Shown in pieces: positions 9,689 to 16,432 of a stretch of DNA of 23,609 bases (positions within the stretch are counted from its first letter, which is position 1; the number at the start of each line of letters is the position of its first letter). The translations under genes were made by a program, and so were the position numbers. Below the pieces are notes generated by a model. It made no database searches. It had not been told where the DNA came from and saw only the letters and a list, made by a program, of their open reading frames with translations. The stretch covers positions 1 to 23,609 of the forward strand of contig CAZABJ010000044.1 of the NCBI GenBank assembly GCA_964483375.1. Direction: 5' to 3'. Source of the DNA: JAUIEH01 sp964483375 (lineage in GTDB: Bacteria > Pseudomonadota > Alphaproteobacteria > Caulobacterales > Maricaulaceae).

Positions 9689-9705
9689 ATTGTGCACTGC
9701 ACAAT
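9689..9705. promoter_or_regulatory. perfect palindromic operator candidate (phasin / carboxypeptidase)
   Basis: ATTGTGCA-C-TGCACAAT is a perfect 17-bp palindrome about a single central base, typical of a dimeric regulator site. It sits five bases upstream of the phasin -35 element and about 85 bases upstream of the divergent carboxypeptidase start. TGC/GCA-containing palindromes are reported for PhaR, the repressor of phasin genes in alphaproteobacteria. Assigning PhaR here is inference from context. Confidence 0.55.
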
Positions 9706-9723
9706 AATCGTGTCGACGGGCCG

Positions 9724-9738
9724 TTAACCCTGAGTCAA
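9724..9738 (+). promoter_or_regulatory. CtrA-box-like sequence upstream of the carboxypeptidase
   Basis: TTAA-N7-TCAA matches seven of eight positions of the CtrA consensus TTAA-N7-TTAA. It lies about 52-66 bases before the ATG at 9790. Chance occurrence is possible, but TTAA is rare in such GC-rich DNA. Confidence 0.3.
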
Positions 9739-9789
9739 GCCGCTGCGCCTAGCTCTCATAGACCTACGAACGGTCTTAGAGCGCATGCC

Positions 9790-11139
9790 ATGTCGCCGCT
9801 GAAACCTTTGCTGATCGCCATACTCGCGAGCGTCCTTCTCGCTGCTCCCGCGTCGGCCAATCCCCGATATGCGTCTTTTGTCGAAGATGCGAATACCGGA
9901 GAAGTTTTGCACGCCCACTCTGCGGACGCGCGGCGCGCGCCCGCGTCGCTTGCAAAGATGATGACCCTGTATGTGGCGTTTCAGGCGCTCGACGCAGGCG
10001 AGCTGACGCTTGACGAGGAAATCGACGTCTCCGAACACGCCGCGTCGCGCTCCGGGGTGAGCCTGAGTTTGCGCGCCGGCGACACGATCCCCGTCCGTGA
10101 CGCCATTCAAGCGCTCATCGTGCGCAGCGCCAACGACGTCGCCGCCGCGCTCGCCGAACATCTCGCCGAGGACGAGGCCGCCTTCGCGCGCTTGATGACG
10201 GAAGAAGCGCAGGCGTTGGGCATGGGCCGGACCGTTTTCGCCAACGCTTCCGGTCTTCCCCACGCCGACCAAACGACCACCGCGCGTGACATGGCGCGGC
10301 TCGCCCGCGCGCTCCAAGAGCATTTCCCTCACTATTACGGCTCCTTCGCCCAGCGGCGTTTCACCTGGCGCGGCGTGACCTACGCCAGCCACAACCACGC
10401 ATTGGACCTTATCGAGGGCGCGGACGGGCTGAAGACCGGGTACACCGACGCCTCGCGCTTCAACGTCGTCGTCTCCGCTTCACGGGAGGGACGACGGGTG
10501 ACGGCGGTGGTGATGGGCGGGCCAAACGCCGGCGCGCGCGATCAGCACGCCGCGCTTTTGATCGACCGCGCGTTTCAAACCCTTGAGGACCGTTCGCGCA
10601 CGCCGCGCCGCGCCCAAGTCATGCAAGCGGTCGCGCGCCCTGAGGCTGCGCCGCGCCTCCAACCCGCCGCCTATGGCGACGAGCCGTTTGAACCCGAGCC
10701 GCCCCGCCTGCGCATCATGCTGGTGGAGCCCACCGGCGGTCCAATCGTCCCCGATGCGCCCTCGGTCGACAATGAAGCCGAGCCTGAGGCCTCCGAACCG
10801 CTCGCGCCCCCTGTCCCCCACGCGTCGACGCCGAGCCTTCCCGCTGAGAGAGCGCCCGCACCCGCGCCTCAACCGCTTGCGCCGCATGAGCAACCGCAAT
10901 CCCGCGCCTGGGCGGTTCAAGTGGGGGCGTATTCGACCGAGGCGCGCGCGCTCGCCCGGCTTGAGGACCTGGCGGCGGCGCGTCCCGCTGCGGTCGGCGA
11001 CGCCTTGCGGGCCGTGATGCCGGCGGCGGATGCGGGACTTTGGCGCGCTCGCTTTGCGGGAATGAGCGAAAGCGAGGCTGACGCCGCCTGCGCTGCGCTG
11101 CGCGCCGCGGGCGAGCGCTGTTTTGTCGTCGCCCCCTGA
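9790..11139 (+). CDS. D-alanyl-D-alanine carboxypeptidase (penicillin-binding protein, S11) with C-terminal SPOR domain
   Basis: Periplasmic enzyme that trims the terminal D-Ala of peptidoglycan stem peptides. The 449-residue protein has a signal peptide cleaved near ASA (about 23). The S11 serine-peptidase motifs are all present: SLAK (53-56, catalytic serine and lysine), SAN (113-115) and KTG (215-217). A long Pro/Ala/Glu-rich linker (about 290-375) leads to a SPOR domain starting at RAWAVQVGAYSTEARALARL and ending FVVAP. SPOR domains bind denuded glycan strands at the division septum, so the enzyme is probably septum-directed. The start at 9790 gives a clean signal peptide; the frame stays open upstream to 9571 but that part is not protein-like. 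It is convergent with the J-domain gene six bases away. Confidence 0.94.
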   Translation: MSPLKPLLIAILASVLLAAPASANPRYASFVEDANTGEVLHAHSADARRAPASLAKMMTLYVAFQALDAGELTLDEEIDVSEHAASRSGVSLSLRAGDTIPVRDAIQALIVRSANDVAAALAEHLAEDEAAFARLMTEEAQALGMGRTVFANASGLPHADQTTTARDMARLARALQEHFPHYYGSFAQRRFTWRGVTYASHNHALDLIEGADGLKTGYTDASRFNVVVSASREGRRVTAVVMGGPNAGARDQHAALLIDRAFQTLEDRSRTPRRAQVMQAVARPEAAPRLQPAAYGDEPFEPEPPRLRIMLVEPTGGPIVPDAPSVDNEAEPEASEPLAPPVPHASTPSLPAERAPAPAPQPLAPHEQPQSRAWAVQVGAYSTEARALARLEDLAAARPAAVGDALRAVMPAADAGLWRARFAGMSESEADAACAALRAAGERCFVVAP

Positions 11140-11145
11140 GGCGCG

Positions 11146-11802
11146 TCAGGATTTCAGCAAAGTGTCCCGCGCCTGATTCACGAGCGCGGCGAGCGCGCTT
11201 GACCCGCCTTGGTCGGGATGAAGCGAGGTGATGAGCCGGTGGTGGGCGGACTTGATTTCGTCAGGACCGGCCCCCGGCTGCAGCCCCAAAATGTCATACG
11301 CTTGGGCGCGCGTCATAGGGCCGCCGGCGGGCGGGGGCGGTCGCTCGCCGCCCGTCTCGAGGTATGCCTCCAGCAGAGCGGCGCCTTGCGGATCGTCAAT
11401 GCGCACCGCGTTCAGGGTTGAAAACAGCGCTTCTTGGGACAGGGAGGATATCGTGCGGCCGGCGAACACGCCCCGCCGCAACACGCCGTCCACCAGAGCG
11501 CCGTCTGGCGTGACGAAGCCGATCAGCCAAGGCGTTTCCACGCGGGTCGGCTCGCCTGAACGCGTCCGCTCCGCCCTCCCGCGCCGTCCGAAAGGCAAGG
11601 ACAGGAGCAGCGGCAGGACGAAAAGGCCCAAGCCAAGCAGCGCCAGCCCGCGCATCAACATCAACACGCCCAACAGCACCGCAAGCCCGATCAGGCCGGC
11701 CTTAAGCATCCGCGCCAACACTGCGGGATCCGTCTGAGCGAATAGCCTAAGCGCGACCAGCAGGGCCACGGCCCCGCCCACGATTACAAGCGGAAGGATC
11801 AT
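11146..11802 (-). CDS. membrane-anchored J-domain (DnaJ-like) protein
   Basis: A 218-residue protein with two hydrophobic segments at the N-terminus (about 2-20 and 36-69), a middle soluble region, and a C-terminal J domain (about 165-218). The J domain contains AYDILGLQPGAGPDEIKSAHHRL and the essential HPD motif at 195-197. J proteins stimulate the ATPase of DnaK/Hsp70, and here the activity would be tethered to the inner membrane in the style of TIM14-like bacterial proteins. The middle segment (TPWLIGFVTPDGALVDGVL through ALLEAYL) is conserved in such alphaproteobacterial proteins as I recall. GAGGA precedes the ATG. It lies 50 bases after the MipZ-like gene on the same strand, so co-transcription is likely. 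Confidence 0.87.
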   Translation of the reverse strand: MILPLVIVGGAVALLVALRLFAQTDPAVLARMLKAGLIGLAVLLGVLMLMRGLALLGLGLFVLPLLLSLPFGRRGRAERTRSGEPTRVETPWLIGFVTPDGALVDGVLRRGVFAGRTISSLSQEALFSTLNAVRIDDPQGAALLEAYLETGGERPPPPAGGPMTRAQAYDILGLQPGAGPDEIKSAHHRLITSLHPDQGGSSALAALVNQARDTLLKS

Positions 11803-11852
11803 CGAGCGTTCCTCGCCGCCTTCGAGCGGCTCTCATTCCAAGCGTTCGACGC

Positions 11853-12698
11853 TTAAAATGTGAGCGCCGCGCCCTCAAGACCAGGCACTCTCAGTCCGAT
11901 GAACATATCACGCAGGGCTTGGGCGACGGTCTCAGCGCCGTCGCGGAAGGGCGGATCGAGCGCGCAGAGGCCTTCATGAGCCCCCAGCCGCCATTCCGAG
12001 GCCTCCCGCAATCGCGGGCCCAGTCGCGGGCCCAAAAGCGTGCAGGCGCGTTGAAAAGCAATCGCAGCCTCCCCCCCTGACTGGGCGTCCGCTCGTCCGC
12101 GGGCCAGCACCCAGTCCAACGGCTCGCCGCTTTCCAATCGCCGCGCGCGGGCGTCCCAAAACATCCGGCTGTAGGCGTTCGGGCGCTCCGTGCAGCCGCC
12201 CTCCTCGTCCAGTTCGAACAAGCCGTCGAGCGCCACGGCTTCCGCCGCCACGAGGCTCACGGCGATGTCGGCGGCGGCGATCGCAGCTGCGCTCGCCGGC
12301 CCTGCGCCCGACGGCGCATCGATGAGCACCGTATCGCAGCTTTCAGACAACGCCCGGAGGAGCTGCGGCAGTCGTGAGGCGTCTTGGGCGGCGGCCGCGG
12401 CGGGGTCACGGGCAGGCGCGGCTGAGGTGGCCGCAGACGCCGGCGCCACCAATCGCGCGTCATGAGCCGAACTCCAACGCTCCCGGCGTTTCAGCCAGCG
12501 GGTGAGCGCCCGGCTGCGCGCGTCCATGTCGACGACGCCCACATTGAAGCCCATCCTGAGCAACGCACAGGCCGCGCTTGCGGTGAGCGTGGTCCGCCCG
12601 ACCCCGTCGCTCGGCCCGGTGAACGTCAATACGCGCAAAGCGCCGGCGCCCTGAAGGCCAGCGGCGAAGTCTCCGGTTTGCTGGGACGGGTCGGACAC
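11853..12698 (-). CDS. MipZ-like ParA/MinD-family ATPase with degenerate P-loop
   Basis: A 281-residue protein resembling MipZ, which forms a gradient from the ParB-bound poles and inhibits FtsZ away from midcell. The likeness is clearest in ALLRMGFNVGVVDMDARS (about 45-62), RWLKRRERW, the switch-type VLIDAPSG (124-131) and the MipZ-type C-terminal part FWDARARRLESGEPLDWVLARGR followed by GPRLREASEWR. The nucleotide-binding loop is aberrant: where MipZ has the deviant Walker motif KGGxGKST, this reads SDGVGRTT (30-37). Thus the signature lysine is serine and the P-loop lysine is arginine. There is also an alanine-rich insertion (about 85-105). Start is GTG at 12698 with GAGG about nine bases upstream. 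It sits between a SPOR lipoprotein and a J-domain gene. Confidence 0.75.
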   Translation of the reverse strand: MSDPSQQTGDFAAGLQGAGALRVLTFTGPSDGVGRTTLTASAACALLRMGFNVGVVDMDARSRALTRWLKRRERWSSAHDARLVAPASAATSAAPARDPAAAAAQDASRLPQLLRALSESCDTVLIDAPSGAGPASAAAIAAADIAVSLVAAEAVALDGLFELDEEGGCTERPNAYSRMFWDARARRLESGEPLDWVLARGRADAQSGGEAAIAFQRACTLLGPRLGPRLREASEWRLGAHEGLCALDPPFRDGAETVAQALRDMFIGLRVPGLEGAALTF

Positions 12699-12773
12699 GA
12701 CGGCGCGCCTCTTCAGGGTTGACGCCTGAAATATGATGCGAGTCGCCTGGGCGTGCGAACCGAACGCCGCGTG

Positions 12774-13316
12774 TTAGTCGAGCAGGGCTTGACCCGTGAA
12801 GTCGACGATTTGGCAATAATAGCCAGACCGCTGCAACGCCGCACATCGGGCTTCAGCCTCGGCGCGGTTGCTCAGAGGGCCCGCCTTCAGGCGCAAGAAA
12901 ACGCCGCGCGCCCCCAAATCCACCTGCTCGACCCTCGGTTCGAGCCCGGCAAACGCGTCAGGCGACGCGCTGCGCAAGACCGCCCAGCCCCGAGTTGCGG
13001 CCGCTTCGCTTCGGTAGGACGCCACATGAACGGCGAACAAAACGCTGCGCCCTTCGCCAAAGGATGGGGCGGCGTCCGCTGCGTCGGCGGGCTGGGTCGA
13101 ACCTTGGTCGGACCCACCCGGCGTCGCCTGCGCTTGGGCCTCGCGCTCAGCAGGCGCAGAGGCGGCCGCCGAACTTGCTGCGGATTGGGCGGGGCTCGCA
13201 TGGGCGCGTTCAGCGTCCAACCGCGCCGGAGCGGGCGGGGTGAGCGCACTGCAGCCGGCGAGTGCGACAACCGCCAAACTTACGAGCGGCGCGGCGTGGT
13301 GTGACGTCAGCCTCAT
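12774..13316 (-). CDS. SPOR-domain lipoprotein
   Basis: A 180-residue lipoprotein. The signal ends in LAGC (cysteine about 22), so it is lipid-anchored. An Ala/Ser/Pro/Gln-rich linker (about 25-88) leads to a C-terminal SPOR domain of about 75 residues, from VLFAVHVASYRSEAAATRGW through VFLRLKAGPLSNRAEAEARC to YYCQIVDF. SPOR domains bind septal peptidoglycan lacking stem peptides, so this protein probably gathers at the division site. Its stop is 75 bases before the MipZ-like start on the same strand, suggesting an operon. A CtrA-box-like sequence lies just upstream, and panC diverges from it. Confidence 0.88.
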   Translation of the reverse strand: MRLTSHHAAPLVSLAVVALAGCSALTPPAPARLDAERAHASPAQSAASSAAASAPAEREAQAQATPGGSDQGSTQPADAADAAPSFGEGRSVLFAVHVASYRSEAAATRGWAVLRSASPDAFAGLEPRVEQVDLGARGVFLRLKAGPLSNRAEAEARCAALQRSGYYCQIVDFTGQALLD

Positions 13317-13340
13317 GCCCGCATGACTGTCCCGATAGGG

Positions 13341-13355
13341 TTAAGCCTCGGTAAA
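13341..13355. promoter_or_regulatory. CtrA-box-like sequence between SPOR lipoprotein and panC
   Basis: TTAA-N7-TAAA, seven of eight matches to the CtrA consensus TTAA-N7-TTAA. It is 25-39 bases before the lipoprotein start codon and about 45-60 before panC, so it could act on either gene. Without binding data it remains a pattern match. Confidence 0.35.
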
Positions 13356-13398
13356 AAGAGCCTTTCGCATGCGCAACGCCAGGCTTAGCGTATGCAAT

Positions 13399-14268
13399 AT
13401 GACCGCCCAGCTCGCTCTCGTCGTCGCGCGAACGCGGCGCGACCTCGCCGCCCATATCGCGCGATGGCGCGACGACGGACTGCGCGTCGGTTTCGTTCCG
13501 ACCATGGGCGCGCTCCATGAGGGGCATTTGTCGCTGGTGCGGCTCGCCGGGGCGCATGCCGACCGGGTGGTGGCGAGCGTGTTCGTCAATCCCAAGCAGT
13601 TCGCACCGGGGGAAGACTTCGAGACTTATCCCCGCGATGAGGCGCGGGACGTCTCGCTTCTGGCCGGGGCGGGCTGCGCGCTTGTCTATGCGCCCCACCT
13701 TGAGGAGATCTACCCGCCCGGCGCCGCCACCCAAGTCAGCGTCTCCGGCGTTGGCGAAGGCTTGGAAAGCGACAGCCGACCGCATTTTTTCACCGGCGTC
13801 GCGACGGTGGTGACGAAGCTCCTCAATCAAGTTCAGCCTGACTGCGCGGTTTTTGGGGAGAAGGACTACCAGCAACTCGCCGTCATCCGCCGGCTCGTGG
13901 CGGATCTGGACCTGGGCGTGACGATTCTCGCCGGCCCGACGCTGCGGGAGCCCGACGGCCTCGCGATGTCCTCCCGCAACGCCTATCTGAGCGTCGAGGA
14001 ACGGCGAATCGCGGGGCGGCTGAACGAAACGCTGTTCGCCCTCGCCAAGGCGCTCGACGGGGGCGCTACGCCGGTCGATTGCGAGCGGGAAGGCGCCCGC
14101 CGGCTGACCGAAGCCGGCTTTGATGCGGTGGACTATGTGGCTGTTCGCTTGGCGAACTTGACGCTTCCGCCGGATGGGCCTCTGAACGCGCCAGGCCGCA
14201 TCCTGGCCGCGGCGCATTTGGGGCGCACGCGTTTGATCGACAATGTGCCCGCGGGCCCATCCCGCTAG
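13399..14268 (+). CDS. panC: pantothenate synthetase (pantoate-beta-alanine ligase)
   Basis: Cytosolic enzyme that joins pantoate and beta-alanine with ATP to make pantothenate, the precursor of coenzyme A. About 289 residues, normal for the family. The nucleotidyl-transferase motifs are present: PTMGALHEGHLSLVR (34-48) with the HxGH signature, FVNPKQF with the pantoate-binding glutamine, VFGEKDYQQL (151-160), and MSSRNAYLS (190-198), equivalent to the KMSKS loop. Start at 13399 gives the usual N-terminus; an in-frame ATG at 13369 would add ten residues and cannot be excluded, since neither has a strong ribosome binding site. It diverges from the SPOR lipoprotein and converges on the DUF1489 gene four bases away. 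panB is not in the window. Confidence 0.96.
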   Translation: MTAQLALVVARTRRDLAAHIARWRDDGLRVGFVPTMGALHEGHLSLVRLAGAHADRVVASVFVNPKQFAPGEDFETYPRDEARDVSLLAGAGCALVYAPHLEEIYPPGAATQVSVSGVGEGLESDSRPHFFTGVATVVTKLLNQVQPDCAVFGEKDYQQLAVIRRLVADLDLGVTILAGPTLREPDGLAMSSRNAYLSVEERRIAGRLNETLFALAKALDGGATPVDCEREGARRLTEAGFDAVDYVAVRLANLTLPPDGPLNAPGRILAAAHLGRTRLIDNVPAGPSR

Positions 14269-14272
14269 CCCG

Positions 14273-14707
14273 TCACCAAGCCCCCAGCTCGATAAGCGTC
14301 TTCCGCAGGGTCGGCGGCAGATCCGCGCCCCCCTCGACACCCGACAAGTCGTCCGGCGCATCCTCCGGGGTCAAATAACGCCAGCCCTGGAACGCCTTGC
14401 GCGGGGTCAGCGCGGTCAGGATCAGCTCAGGATCGAGCGTGATGCGGCAGGCCGGACGGTCGCCGGCGTCGCGAACCGCATCAAGTGCGATCACGCGCTG
14501 GCGCACTTGGATGAGGCCCTTGACGACCCAGTAAAGCGAACCGCCCAACAGCACGTCGTCAGCCCGTTTCGGCGTCATGCGGGTCACGTGATAGGGCAGC
14601 GGCGGTTCGCCCGCGGCCCGGCGCTGGGCCGTGACGTGGTCCTGCCAGGCCTCCAGGTCGGCGACGGTGTCAGCGCCGACGCACAGTTTCACCAGGTGAA
14701 TCGTCAT
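14273..14707 (-). CDS. DUF1489 family protein
   Basis: A 144-residue protein of the alphaproteobacterial family DUF1489, whose function is unknown to me. Recognisable parts are the start MTIHLVKLCVGADTVADLEAW, the core YHVTRMTPKRADDVLLGGSLYWVVKG, the segment DPELILTALTPRKAFQGWRYL, and the end LRKTLIELGAW. There is no signal peptide or membrane segment, so it is probably cytoplasmic. The YWVVKGLIQVRQRVIALD segment suggests a beta-rich core. It lies 51 bases downstream of the secreted paralog at 14759-15490 on the same strand and is convergent with panC. Confidence 0.88.
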   Translation of the reverse strand: MTIHLVKLCVGADTVADLEAWQDHVTAQRRAAGEPPLPYHVTRMTPKRADDVLLGGSLYWVVKGLIQVRQRVIALDAVRDAGDRPACRITLDPELILTALTPRKAFQGWRYLTPEDAPDDLSGVEGGADLPPTLRKTLIELGAW

Positions 14708-14758
14708 GGCCCTAGAGCTAGGGCGCCTCGGCGGGTGCGCACACGCTCTCGGCGCCGT

Positions 14759-15490
14759 TCAATCCACAGGCGCGAAGTCTTGGTTCACGACCGTTTCATT
14801 GCGGGCGATGGCCACGAACACCGCAGACCCCTCCACGGTCTGGCTGCGGCGGAGCTCGACCATCGGCCCGCCCGGCCAGGCTTCACCGATAACCGCGTCG
14901 CGTTCAAACCGCGTGATGTAAGAGGCGACATTGGGCCGAAAGGCTTCCGGCGCGAAAACGCGGTAGCCGACCAAAAGCCCGGTTGCGTGATCGACGAACA
15001 ACTCCGATCGCACGCTGCGCTGCACCGCGGGACTGCGCGCCTGCCGCGACCGCATCGCCGCGGACGGCAAGCCGCCTTGGAAAACCGCCACGCCGGCTTG
15101 GGTTCTGTCAAAGACGACGTCTTCGGCGGCGAGCGTCTCGGGCCGGTCCAACGCCAATCGCATATCGGCATCGACATTTTCTTGCAGCGCCTCCCATAGC
15201 CGCCGCGAGGGGCGGTCGAGGCGGTCCGGGGTCGGAGACATCAGCACCCAGCGCTCGGCCTCAGGTCGCGCGGGATCGAACCGCGCGGTGATGCGGCCGC
15301 CCGTCATTGGGTTTTCAACGGTTCGGGTGAAAGCAAACCGGGTTTGAGGAGCGGCGCGCTGCCGGGCGTCCTCAAACGCCGCACGCAGCGACGCGAGGCT
15401 CTCTTCAACCGCAAGCGCGACGTTCGGGCTCCAAAGCACCACCGCCGCCGCGAACACCGCCGCCCACACGCCCGAAATTCGTCCCGCCAT
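14759..15490 (-). CDS. secreted protein, paralog A of a tandem pair
   Basis: A 243-residue protein with a Sec signal peptide (about 1-27, cleaved near ALA). It is clearly related to the next gene upstream. Shared features are RFAFTRTVENPMTGG against RFALTQTIENMNSGA, a FDPxxPE segment, a W-containing helix (RRLWEALQENVDADM), a segment like FRPNVASYITRFERDAVIGEAWPGGP, and a C-terminal DFAPVD. The fold is unknown to me. The amphipathic beta-strand pattern suggests a lipid- or ligand-binding beta-rich periplasmic protein, but that is a guess. GGAAG lies close to the ATG. Confidence 0.78.
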   Translation of the reverse strand: MAGRISGVWAAVFAAAVVLWSPNVALAVEESLASLRAAFEDARQRAAPQTRFAFTRTVENPMTGGRITARFDPARPEAERWVLMSPTPDRLDRPSRRLWEALQENVDADMRLALDRPETLAAEDVVFDRTQAGVAVFQGGLPSAAMRSRQARSPAVQRSVRSELFVDHATGLLVGYRVFAPEAFRPNVASYITRFERDAVIGEAWPGGPMVELRRSQTVEGSAVFVAIARNETVVNQDFAPVD

Positions 15491-15605
15491 TGCTTCCGCT
15501 CGCCGCTTATGTCGCGGCGCACTAAGACCATGGCGCGGCGATCACCGCCAATACAATCACCCGTGAGCGGCGGCGGCGCGCCCGAACAGCGACGCGCGCC
15601 GGCGC

Positions 15606-16340
15606 TTACTCGATCGGCGAAAAGTCCGAATAGGTCACGCGCATATGCTCGGAGAAGTCATTGAAAAAGGCCGAGCCGGCGATTTGTTGCTCAACGCTCG
15701 TCAACACAATCGGGCCGCCTGACCAAGCCTCGTCAAATGTCATCGCCAAATCGAATTCATTGATCCGGGCCGCCATCATCGGCCGAAACGACTGCTCGGC
15801 GAATAGGCGATACCGCGAGATCAGCGAGGTCTGCGCGTCCACGGCGAGCTCGACGGCGAGATTGCGCCGCATGGCCCGGCTGGGCGGTTCGCCGTTGATT
15901 TCCATCGTCTCGGTGAGCCGGCCGGCGTAGAGCGCCTGCCCCTCCGCCTCGCCTTGCGCGACAAGCTCTGCGGGGATGAGGCGCGCGGGCTCCTCCATCA
16001 TGACGTCGATATCGGCGTCGTTTTGCTGGCGGACGCCGTTCCACACCTCAAGCGCGTCCTCGTTCAGCTCCGCTTCGGCGGGCTCGAGGATCGACCAGCG
16101 CGACGCTTCGGGGCTCTCAGGGTCGAACTCGGGCAGCGTGGGGTCGAACCGCACGACGTAGCGCGCGCCTGAGTTCATATTTTCAATGGTTTGAGTAAGG
16201 GCGAAGCGCGGCGCGGCTTCAGCCCGGGACAGCGCTTCTGCGACAGCGGCGTCCACCAATGCGCGCTCGTCCTGAGCCGCGGCGGGCGCGCCGAGCGCGA
16301 TCACAAAACAGGCCGCGACGGCCGCACGGGACAAAAACAT
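15606..16340 (-). CDS. secreted protein, paralog B of a tandem pair
   Basis: A 244-residue protein with a clear signal peptide (about 1-22, cleavage near AAAQ). It is a paralog of the next gene downstream, with the same order of motifs: ENMNSGARYVVRFDP, a central acidic block with QQNDADIDVMMEEP, MRRNLAVELAVDAQTSLISRYRLF, FRPMMAARINEFDLAMTFDEAWSGGP, and an ending in YSDFSPIE. The ATG at 16340 is set by a perfect AAGGAG a few bases upstream; a longer frame from 16400 has no such site. The two genes are 115 bases apart on the same strand and probably arose by tandem duplication. No known domain recognised. Confidence 0.8.
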   Translation of the reverse strand: MFLSRAAVAACFVIALGAPAAAQDERALVDAAVAEALSRAEAAPRFALTQTIENMNSGARYVVRFDPTLPEFDPESPEASRWSILEPAEAELNEDALEVWNGVRQQNDADIDVMMEEPARLIPAELVAQGEAEGQALYAGRLTETMEINGEPPSRAMRRNLAVELAVDAQTSLISRYRLFAEQSFRPMMAARINEFDLAMTFDEAWSGGPIVLTSVEQQIAGSAFFNDFSEHMRVTYSDFSPIE

Positions 16341-16432
16341 GACGGTTCTCCTTTTGCGCGCTCGCAGGCGCAACGAGCCACCGATGGCCGCAGTTAACAA
16401 GCCATCATCGCAGCAAGCGGGCCGGCGATCGC

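Noticed and set aside
14243..15199. 318-residue plus-strand frame over DUF1489 and paralog A
   Set aside because: It overlaps two minus-strand genes with good evidence, and its composition is that of a shadow frame.
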